From the NCBI GenBank assembly GCA_016935095.1, contig JAFGRO010000021.1, forward strand, positions 1 to 64,000: DNA of 64,000 nucleotides. Direction: 5' to 3'. The position numbers and the translations under genes were made by a program. The DNA comes from Candidatus Woesearchaeota archaeon (lineage in GTDB: Archaea; Nanobdellota; Nanobdellia; Woesearchaeales; GW2011-AR15). Shown here one piece after another: positions 56,741 through 64,000 of the stretch. The notes below the pieces were generated by a model. That model worked only from the letters and a program-made list of their open reading frames with translations. It was not told the origin of the DNA and ran no database searches. The first letter of the stretch is position 1; the number at the start of each line of letters is the position of its first letter.

Positions 56741-57774
56741 GAAGATTATCTTATTTTTCATTAAATATCATAAAAGCAAACTTTGGTTTAAATAAAAGGC
56801 CGTTTAAACTAAATCTTTTTATTACAAAAGACTGCAATTGCAGGTGTAAAGCATGCAGTATATGGAAAAAAAAAGAAAGTAATGAATTAAATAATCAGGA
56901 ACTGCAAAGATTTTTTAAAAAGAACAGTTATTTTTCATGGATTGACATAACCGGCGGTGAGATTTTTTTACGCAAAGACATAATTGAAATTTTTGAAATC
57001 ATAATAAACAGCAATAAAAATCTTTATTTACTGCATTTTCCGACAAACGGGATATTAACTGAGAAGATTATTGAAACAGTAAAAAAAATATTTTCAATAT
57101 ATAATAAAAAATTAATAGTCACAGTCAGCATTGACGGCCCTGAGAAATTGCATGATTATATGCGCGGGAAAAAAGGCACATGGAAGAAAGCAGTAGAGAC
57201 CTTTAAAAAAATAGATTCCATAAAAAAAGGCATTGCTTATATTGGTTTTACTTCTTCTGAATATAATTCAGGAAAACTGAAAGAGACATATACTGCCTTA
57301 AAAAAAGAATTGCCTTTCCTTACTTATGACCAAATTCACATAAATCTGGCACAGAATTCAGAAATATATTATATGAAAAGAGATATAGATACTATGCACA
57401 ATAAAAAAGAAAAGCTGAAAGATATTGATTTGTCAATCACAAGCAAAAAGATCGGATTTAATCCTTTTTCTTATTTTGAAAAAAAATATCTGGTATTGCT
57501 GAAAAAATTCCTGGAAACAGGGGAATATCCGTTTGCAATATGCAGTGCGCTTAACAGCACAATTACAATTAATCCCGAGGGAGATATTTATCCGTGCCTG
57601 TTTTTTAATAAAAAGCTTGGGTCTATTAGAGAAACAAATTATAATCTAGATTCTGTTTTTGACAAGAAAAGAAGAGAATTAAAAAAAAATATTTTAAAGC
57701 ATTGTCCCAACTGCTGGTCCGCATGTGAAGCCTATCCTTCATTAATATCAAGAATATATGATCGTTTTTTTTAG
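56737..57774 (+). CDS. Radical SAM/SPASM-like protein
   Basis: 'ITKDCNCRCKACSIWKKKESNEL...WIDITGGEIFLRKDIIEIF'; C-term 'HCPNCWSACEAYPSL'; overlaps the GT2 stop. Confidence 0.88.
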   Translation: MRRLSYFSLNIIKANFGLNKRPFKLNLFITKDCNCRCKACSIWKKKESNELNNQELQRFFKKNSYFSWIDITGGEIFLRKDIIEIFEIIINSNKNLYLLHFPTNGILTEKIIETVKKIFSIYNKKLIVTVSIDGPEKLHDYMRGKKGTWKKAVETFKKIDSIKKGIAYIGFTSSEYNSGKLKETYTALKKELPFLTYDQIHINLAQNSEIYYMKRDIDTMHNKKEKLKDIDLSITSKKIGFNPFSYFEKKYLVLLKKFLETGEYPFAICSALNSTITINPEGDIYPCLFFNKKLGSIRETNYNLDSVFDKKRRELKKNILKHCPNCWSACEAYPSLISRIYDRFF

Positions 57775-57786
57775 TTTCAGGAATAT

Positions 57787-59487
57787 TCATTCTTTTTTTA
57801 CAAGAAAATCATTTATAAGCATAAATTTTATCTCTGTGTTTAAAAATATATTAATTGCATCTTCAGGAGAACGGACAATAGGAAAACCATGTATGTTGAA
57901 ACTGGTATTTAATATAACACCAAAACCGAGTTTTTTCCTGATTTTTTTTAAAAGCCTGTAATAAAATCCATTGGTTGGCAATACAAACTGCGGCCTGCAT
58001 ATATCATCATATGAGATTACAGCCTTCATTAAATTTACATGGTTTTTTTTAACCTTATATCCCATCGTCATAAAAAGATTAGTTCTGTTATCATATTCAA
58101 TAAAAAGCTTTTCTGCATCCTCTTCCAGAACAGAAGGACAAAAAGGCTGGTACCATGCCCTCTTTTTAATGATCAGGTTTAATTTGTCCTTGATTTCAGG
58201 AGAGTCAGGCCTTGCTATAATGCTCCTGTTTCCCAGTGCTCTCGGACCATATTCCATTCTTCCCTGAAAAAGCAGAATGATTTCATTTTTTAAAATTAAA
58301 TCTGCAATAATTTTCTCAGGATTTTTTAATTTGGCATAATTTAATTTGTATCTTTTCAAGAATTCAATGACTTCACTGTCAGAGTAACCGGTTCCAAGAT
58401 AAAGGCTATTGAATTTATAAGAATCTACTTTATTTAACCTGTAATTAAGAGCAACAGCAGCTCCCAATCCAAGACCCCCGTCGCCCATATGGGGAAAGAC
58501 ATAGCATTTTTTTACTTCTTCAATATTCCTGATCTTCATATTAAGGACAATATTTGCAAAAATTCCGCCTGAGAGGCAGATATTTGAGCATTTAAATTGT
58601 TTTACAGCATTTTTAATTAATTGGATAACCCAGTATTCAAGACATTGCTGGGCAAGATAGCAAAACTGTTCTCTTGGATATAAAAAGCAAAGATTCTTCA
58701 ATTTTCTATACATCATAAGAGCAGAATATTTGCCCTTTATTTGTATGCCCCTAACTTCAAAAAAATTTTTCATAGGGTTTTTAGAAATATCTGTCGGATA
58801 GGCGTAGCCTGCCAAAGCCATGACCTTGCCCTCATCCTCCAATTCCCTGAAATTCATTATCTGAGTTATGAATTCAAAATATATACCTACGGAATCCAGT
58901 GAAGATATGCTGCTGTATCTCTTTAACCTGCCTTCAGAAAAAAAACTAACTGTGCCTGAAAGACCGTCTCCTAAACCGTCTATTGTTATGATTACTGCTT
59001 CCTTAAACCCGCTTGTTCTTGCAGCTGCCTCTGCATGACACTGATGATGATCAACAAAATAAACCTTTTTATTATTTAATCCAAGAAGCCTTAATTTTTT
59101 TTTAATTATGATACCACTGATAAGCCTTGTTAAATAATTTGAACCAAATTGAGTAATCTTATACTTAATAATTTTCATTAAAAAATCAGTCATAGAAGGT
59201 TGTTTTTTATGCCTTCTTACAAGATAATATCTCTCTTTCAAAGCAGGAATAACTCTTGTCAATGTTTTTGTAAAGTCTGAAGTAGACACAGCAACTGCAG
59301 ATATTTCCCCCTGGTTTTTTTTAACATATTTCAGAATTTCATTTATTGAATTTATCGGGAATTTTATTTCAAGCTTTCTTCTTGTATATCTTTCCTCATT
59401 TACAGCAATAATAATTTTATCATCCTTAATTAGTGCTGCTCCTGAATCATGACCATCCCATATCCCGAGAATAGCTCTATTTTTCAT
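57787..59487 (-). CDS. NodU/CmcH-type carbamoyltransferase
   Basis: 'ILGIWDGHDSGAALIKDDKIIIAVNEERYTRRK...VDHHQCHAEAAARTSGF...IDGLGDGLSGT...GRMEYGPRALGNRSIIA'. Confidence 0.93.
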   Translation of the reverse strand: MKNRAILGIWDGHDSGAALIKDDKIIIAVNEERYTRRKLEIKFPINSINEILKYVKKNQGEISAVAVSTSDFTKTLTRVIPALKERYYLVRRHKKQPSMTDFLMKIIKYKITQFGSNYLTRLISGIIIKKKLRLLGLNNKKVYFVDHHQCHAEAAARTSGFKEAVIITIDGLGDGLSGTVSFFSEGRLKRYSSISSLDSVGIYFEFITQIMNFRELEDEGKVMALAGYAYPTDISKNPMKNFFEVRGIQIKGKYSALMMYRKLKNLCFLYPREQFCYLAQQCLEYWVIQLIKNAVKQFKCSNICLSGGIFANIVLNMKIRNIEEVKKCYVFPHMGDGGLGLGAAVALNYRLNKVDSYKFNSLYLGTGYSDSEVIEFLKRYKLNYAKLKNPEKIIADLILKNEIILLFQGRMEYGPRALGNRSIIARPDSPEIKDKLNLIIKKRAWYQPFCPSVLEEDAEKLFIEYDNRTNLFMTMGYKVKKNHVNLMKAVISYDDICRPQFVLPTNGFYYRLLKKIRKKLGFGVILNTSFNIHGFPIVRSPEDAINIFLNTEIKFMLINDFLVKKE

Positions 59488-61094
59488 TTTTCTCCTGGTT
59501 TTAATTTTATTTCATAAATTCTATAATTATAGTTCGGCTCTTTATATACAAGCTCGTAATCAAATTTTTTTGTATTATTAAAAAAAGAGTTTTCAACTGA
59601 TTCAAAGACAGTGTTGATATAGTATATTTTTTTTCCTGATTTCAGCTTTTCAATTGCAAGTGAATAATCATAAAAAAAATTTTTAATTCTTTTTATCTGC
59701 CCAAGATAAGACGCCTTAAAAAAAAGATAAGAATCTCCATTATAACCAGGCAATAGTGCATCCAGTTTTTCTCCTGAAATCAGGTCAAGAAAATATTTAT
59801 GATATTTAGTCTGAGTCAGCAACACCTGTTTTTCTTTAAAAGAGCTATTGACAAAACAGACTGAAATTAAAGACAAAGAAATTATTAATGCAATATAAAC
59901 TATTTTCTTATTTTTAATAAACAACCTGAATAAAGAGTACATCCCTGCTGATGAAAAAATTAAGTAGATAGAGGATACTGGTATTATAAATCTGAATACA
60001 TCAGGATGATTATAAAAAGTATATAAAATAATATAAAACAGGAAGATGCCTAAAATTAAGAATTTTAATTTTATATTCTGCTTATCTTCTTCTTTGTTCA
60101 AAAAAATTCCCAAAACAGAAATGAAAAAACAGGTTGTCAAAAAAATAAAAACAGGATTTTTCATGAAAAAAATCATATAAGTCATATTAAGATATGTTAA
60201 ACCGAAATATGCCCCCCCTCCTGAAAAAAGCTTTTGTTTTATATAAAATAAGAAATAGAGATATAAAAGTATTATTCCCGAAAACATGGTTAATAAAGCA
60301 ATTGTTTTTACATGTGAATTTAGAATCCTATCAATTGTTTTTTTATTCTTAAATTTAAAAAAGATATAAATTAAAGCTAAACTTAAAATAAGGCAGTATT
60401 CCACCCTGAAAGAAGAAACAAGCATTAATGAGACAACCAACAGCAGGTATAGATAAAGATTATCATATTTAAACCTGATTAGCAAAACCAACGCAATTAA
60501 GGATATAATCAAAAAAGTATTAGTCAATGTTGCCGGCATTATATTTGTTGAATAGATTAAATTATAGGGATAAAAAACAGACAGGATAAATGAAATCCAC
60601 TTGATGATTTTACCTGAAAAAAGCAAAGAGGCAAGACAGAATACCAAAATCGCATTCATTACATACATCACCAGGACAAATATTGAAGCAGTTACATAGA
60701 ATCTTTCAAAGTCATAATCATAAAAAAATGAATATAATGTAAATATGCCTATGCCATGCGCTGGAACAGAATATTGCAGACATGAGCCCTCATCATGAGT
60801 ATTGCATATTGCATTTACCTTATTTTCTATTAAATTCTGGGAGGAAAGCAAATAGGTCTGCTCATCAAAATACACAACAGGGTTAAAAGGAAAACATTTT
60901 AATGAAATAAATACCCCTAAAAAAATAAAAGGCAGCATAAACAAAATGTTCTTTAAAAGGAGTTTTTTTAATTTTGAAAATACACCTGATTTAACAAATG
61001 AATATAAGAAAAGGATCAATAAAAAATACATCACATAATGAAACTTTTTTGCAAAAAAATCATCCAGGATATAAAAAATATCATTTACAAACAT
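59484..61094 (-). CDS. GT39-like multi-pass membrane protein
   Basis: 'FNPVVYFDEQTYLLSSQNLIENKVNAIC' luminal Asp-Glu loop after TM1/2; many TMs. Confidence 0.65.
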   Translation of the reverse strand: MFVNDIFYILDDFFAKKFHYVMYFLLILFLYSFVKSGVFSKLKKLLLKNILFMLPFIFLGVFISLKCFPFNPVVYFDEQTYLLSSQNLIENKVNAICNTHDEGSCLQYSVPAHGIGIFTLYSFFYDYDFERFYVTASIFVLVMYVMNAILVFCLASLLFSGKIIKWISFILSVFYPYNLIYSTNIMPATLTNTFLIISLIALVLLIRFKYDNLYLYLLLVVSLMLVSSFRVEYCLILSLALIYIFFKFKNKKTIDRILNSHVKTIALLTMFSGIILLYLYFLFYIKQKLFSGGGAYFGLTYLNMTYMIFFMKNPVFIFLTTCFFISVLGIFLNKEEDKQNIKLKFLILGIFLFYIILYTFYNHPDVFRFIIPVSSIYLIFSSAGMYSLFRLFIKNKKIVYIALIISLSLISVCFVNSSFKEKQVLLTQTKYHKYFLDLISGEKLDALLPGYNGDSYLFFKASYLGQIKRIKNFFYDYSLAIEKLKSGKKIYYINTVFESVENSFFNNTKKFDYELVYKEPNYNYRIYEIKLKPGEK

Positions 61095-61226
61095 AATTTA
61101 ATTAAAAACATAACCTTATTTTTAATTGTTTAGATTATAGTCAATTCCCTGAAATAAATACTCCAAGATTACATCCGCAGATTGCAAAACTTTTATATAA
61201 TATCCTAATTTCCCTTTCAGAATATT

Positions 61227-61348
61227 GCCGGAGTAGCTTAGCTGGTTATAGCGCAGGACTCATATGCTTATGAGTGTTGAGCTTTTGCTGTGATATTCCA
61301 TATGCGCTAGAAATCCTGAGGTCGCGAGCTCAAATCTCGCCTCCGGCA
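61227..61348 (+). tRNA. tRNA-Met(CAT), elongator-like, with a ~48-nt anticodon-loop intron (approx. 61265-61312)
   Basis: Acceptor GCCGGAG/CTCCGGC, anticodon stem CAGGA/TCCTG with loop CTCATA|A, T-arm GCGAG-CTCAAAT-CTCGC; spliced length 74. Confidence 0.88.
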
Positions 61349-61357
61349 CTCATTTTT

Positions 61358-61984
61358 CTAAAAATACGTGAATATATTAACCATGCCCTGAAAAAAAGTC
61401 ATAATTATAATTAAAATCAGATATTTAGTCAACTGACCCAGGAAAACAAAAAGTATACATTTTCTAAAATTATATTTTACAACACCGAGAATCGCAGTAA
61501 GTATATCCGCTGGCAAGGGAAAAACATTTGCCAAAAAAATGAACAATGAATCATGCCTGATTAAAAAGCCGGAATATTCTTTTCTTGTCTGGTAGATGAA
61601 GATATGAAGTATTTTTGCCCCGAGAAAATAGCCGATATAATAATTTATTATCTGCGAGAGCATAATAAATAAAAGCATTATCCCCAAAGCATAAAAAGGG
61701 TTATATCCGAATCCTGAATATAAAAGGAAAACCAATTCAGCAGGGTATGAAATAAAAAACAGAGAGCCGAAAAAAGAGACAAAAACCATGCCATTCACTG
61801 ACTTGCTGGCAATCTCATGCTTTACAGCCTGGTAGAGAGGGGAGATGAAGATTATTGAAGAAAATAATTTATCTAAAAATTTATGGAATATCAGGATAAG
61901 GACATATATTGTAAGAATAATTACAACTGCTGATATAATCCTTTTTTTGAACTGTGAATTAAACAAGGATTTAATTTTTTTCAA
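61358..61984 (-). CDS. VTT/DedA (SNARE-associated) family membrane protein
   Basis: 'LVFLLYSGFGYNPFYALGIMLLFIMLSQIINYYIGYFLG...FLANVFPLPADILTAILGVVKYNFRKCILFVFLGQLTKY'. Confidence 0.75.
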   Translation of the reverse strand: MKKIKSLFNSQFKKRIISAVVIILTIYVLILIFHKFLDKLFSSIIFISPLYQAVKHEIASKSVNGMVFVSFFGSLFFISYPAELVFLLYSGFGYNPFYALGIMLLFIMLSQIINYYIGYFLGAKILHIFIYQTRKEYSGFLIRHDSLFIFLANVFPLPADILTAILGVVKYNFRKCILFVFLGQLTKYLILIIIMTFFQGMVNIFTYF

Positions 61985-62070
61985 TTTAGCTCTTTATTAG
62001 TAAGGTAGGTTTATAAATCTTTTCTGAAAAGAAAGCTTTTAAAATAAATCCCTTTTTCCTAATTCTTAGC

Positions 62071-62197
62071 GGGCCTGTGGTCTAGTGGCTTGACTTATAC
62101 AAAAAGTTCCACAAATGACATCGCCTCGACATTAGCAGCGAAGAAAGCGTTGCTTTCCAACCGGCGGGAATCTCCGGTTCGAGTCCGGACAGGCCCA
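62071..62197 (+). tRNA. Probable tRNA-Val(GAC) with two introns (approx. 62095-62119 after the D-arm and 62132-62161 in the anticodon loop)
   Basis: Acceptor GGGCCTG/CAGGCCC, D-arm GTC-TAGTGGCTT-GAC, anticodon stem TCGCC/GGCGG, T-arm TCCGG-TTCGAGT-CCGGA. Removing 25+30 nt leaves a 72-nt cloverleaf with loop TCGACAC. Confidence 0.6.
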
Positions 62198-62252
62198 TTT
62201 CTCTAATTTCCAATCACAAAATTTATATAGGTTTCTTCTTATAGAAACCTTT

Positions 62253-63272
62253 ATGTACAGGGAAGTTTTTAAAAAATATATTTCAGTTATAATTGTAGTC
62301 CTGCTTGGTGTCTTTTGTCTGCTGATTATCAAGCCGTATATTATTTCTATTGTGTCTGCAATGATCATTGTGTATGTTTTTTACCCTATCTACAAAATAA
62401 TTGAAAAAAGAATAAAACACAGGATAATTTCCTCTGTCATTATGTGTTCTATGGTCATATTAATAATCATTTTGCCTGTGCTTTCAATTATGAATTCCCT
62501 TTTAGGAGAGGCGCCGAAAATCATCTCGGTAATCAGGAATGATTTCAATTTTTCGGAAATACATTTAGTTGAAATTACTGAATTCATGGCAGAACATTTC
62601 GGTATACAATTAGATTTTTCAGGCATACTTAATTCCCTTGTCAGTTCAATTATAGGCATATCAAAAAATTTCTTGCTGGCACTGCCAAATACAATTTTAA
62701 ATTTTTTTATTATGTTTTTCTTTATGTATTATCTGTTCAAAGACGGAGAAATTTTTGTTAAAAACATAGAAAAATATATCCCTTTCAGCAGTGAACAGAA
62801 AACTTTGCTGATTAACAGGATCAGGAAGACTACAAGTGCTGTTTTATACGGCCATATTGTAACTGCAATTGCACAGGGTATTATCGCAGGCATTGGTTAT
62901 TTTATTTTCGGGACAATAGCTCCTATTTTTTTAGGATTGCTGACAACATTTTTTGCTTTATTTCCTGTTGCAGGCCCCCCATTAATTTATGTACCTATCT
63001 CTGTTTATTTGTTTTTGACCAGCCTGCAGGCATCGGATTATTTTGGAGTGGCAAGATCAATCGGTCTTTTAATTTACGGAATAGGAATAGTAAGCACTGT
63101 TGATAATATCATCAAACCAAAGATTATCAGTGATCAGGCACAAATCCATCCTTTAATCATTATAATCGGTGTTTTCGGAGGATTAAGCTTATTCGGTTTT
63201 ATAGGCTTTATCCTTGGCCCGTTGATTTTTGCTGTGTTTTTTGAAATTCTCAAAGCATACCAAATTGAATAA
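62253..63272 (+). CDS. AI-2E family transporter (PerM/YdiK-like)
   Basis: 'SAVLYGHIVTAIAQGIIAGIGYFIFG...LLTTFFALFPVAGPPLIYVPISVYL...VDNIIKPKIISDQAQIHPLIIIIGVFGGLSLFGFIGFILGPLIFA'. Confidence 0.92.
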   Translation: MYREVFKKYISVIIVVLLGVFCLLIIKPYIISIVSAMIIVYVFYPIYKIIEKRIKHRIISSVIMCSMVILIIILPVLSIMNSLLGEAPKIISVIRNDFNFSEIHLVEITEFMAEHFGIQLDFSGILNSLVSSIIGISKNFLLALPNTILNFFIMFFFMYYLFKDGEIFVKNIEKYIPFSSEQKTLLINRIRKTTSAVLYGHIVTAIAQGIIAGIGYFIFGTIAPIFLGLLTTFFALFPVAGPPLIYVPISVYLFLTSLQASDYFGVARSIGLLIYGIGIVSTVDNIIKPKIISDQAQIHPLIIIIGVFGGLSLFGFIGFILGPLIFAVFFEILKAYQIE

Positions 63273-63288
63273 ATAGGGAGGGAAGAAA

Positions 63289-64000
63289 ATTAAGAAAAGA
63301 AATTTTATTATATTTGTTATATTAGTTACTTTCCTATTTTTAAATACTCTTGGCCAAGAAAATTTCTCAAAGTGCGATATTAATAAAGATAATATAATTA
63401 AATTAGATGATCTTAATTTATTAATGACAATATTACAAAATAACCAAGATTCTAATAATTTAACCTATGACTTAAATAATGATCAATTAGTTAACCTAGC
63501 TGATTATGAATTTTGTATGGATTATTTTGGGATGCGCACAGAACTAGAGCCACACAGTGAACTTAAATGTGGTTTTGATCAGGAACAAAGAAATTACAAT
63601 AGTGAATATGGTTCTAAAGAAATTGGGCAATCATTTATTCCCTCCAATACACAGTCATTACAATATATAGAAATATGTGCAAATCCAAATAATGAACAAT
63701 ATATTGCAGAGATAAGGTCTGGTGAAGATTTTAATGGAAACCTATTAACAAACTCAATTTTAACTATTAATACAGGTGAGTATTGTGCAGGAGGTTATAC
63801 TAAATGGATTAGATTTAACTTTGAATCAGTTGAATTAATTGAAGGTGAAAAATATACACTTAAAATAATTCAAACAGGTGGTTCAAATTACGCTCCAGGA
63901 GCAAACAACAAAAATGTATATTTAAGAGGTAAAGCTTATTATGGAGATAGTTGGCACCCACGCATAGATTTTATGTTTAGGACTTATGTATGCGGAATAG
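63289..64000 (+). CDS. Secreted protein with dockerin-like N-terminal repeats, truncated by window end (start codon uncertain)
   Basis: Open frame to window end: 'KKRNFIIFVILVTFLFLNTLGQENFSKCDINKDNIIKLDDLNLLMTILQNN...YDLNNDQLVNLADYEFCMDYFG'. No ATG at the frame start, so possibly ATT or another non-canonical start. Confidence 0.55.
   Translation, partial: MKKRNFIIFVILVTFLFLNTLGQENFSKCDINKDNIIKLDDLNLLMTILQNNQDSNNLTYDLNNDQLVNLADYEFCMDYFGMRTELEPHSELKCGFDQEQRNYNSEYGSKEIGQSFIPSNTQSLQYIEICANPNNEQYIAEIRSGEDFNGNLLTNSILTINTGEYCAGGYTKWIRFNFESVELIEGEKYTLKIIQTGGSNYAPGANNKNVYLRGKAYYGDSWHPRIDFMFRTYVCGI

Noticed and set aside
56737-57774. This rSAM as the missing HxsC
   Set aside because: Opposite strand, coupled to a GT2 gene, and its 'CNCRCKACSIWKKK' core looks like a generic SPASM/Twitch rSAM, not HxsC.
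1-64000. CRISPR arrays, rRNA genes, intact prophage
   Set aside because: No regularly spaced ~25-37-nt direct repeats, rRNA signature sequences or phage structural genes were seen by eye.

Overview
AT-rich window that looks archaeal (DPANN-like): class-III-type pilins, TadA/TadC-type secretion genes and intron-containing tRNAs. (1) 0-4 kb: three neighbouring proteins with PD-(D/E)xK-type nuclease signatures, including a NERD protein. (2) 4-15 kb: an archaeal type IV pilus/type II secretion-like operon (TadC-like membrane protein, secretion ATPase, several pilin-like proteins) ending in a 1418-aa Cys-rich, repeat-containing secreted protein. (3) 15-58 kb: a very dense radical SAM (rSAM) island. 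It has 17 genes with a recognisable CxxxCxxC rSAM core, three of them carrying two cores, plus two degenerate rSAM half-domains. They are interleaved with at least five GT39-like multi-pass membrane proteins, GT2 and GT28-like glycosyltransferases, a DegT-type aminotransferase, an SGNH hydrolase and a NodU/CmcH-type carbamoyltransferase. (4) Inside the island, 52.1-55.9 kb is an archaeal His-Xaa-Ser (Hxs) peptide-modification locus: a precursor with 18 consecutive H-x-S triplets, an HxsB-like rSAM/SPASM maturase, two tandem divergent HxsD-like proteins, no recognisable HxsC nearby, and an A24 prepilin-peptidase-like gene directly upstream on the same strand. (5) 61-64 kb: tRNA-Met(CAT) with an intron, a VTT/DedA protein, a probable tRNA-Val(GAC) with two introns, an AI-2E family transporter and a truncated dockerin-like ORF. 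The main candidates for a previously undescribed system are the Hxs locus variant and the multi-domain rSAM fusions (GT28-like/rSAM/rSAM/GT2, DUF362/ferredoxin/rSAM/rSAM, rSAM/HemN-like). All family calls come from reading motifs by eye; no database search was run.
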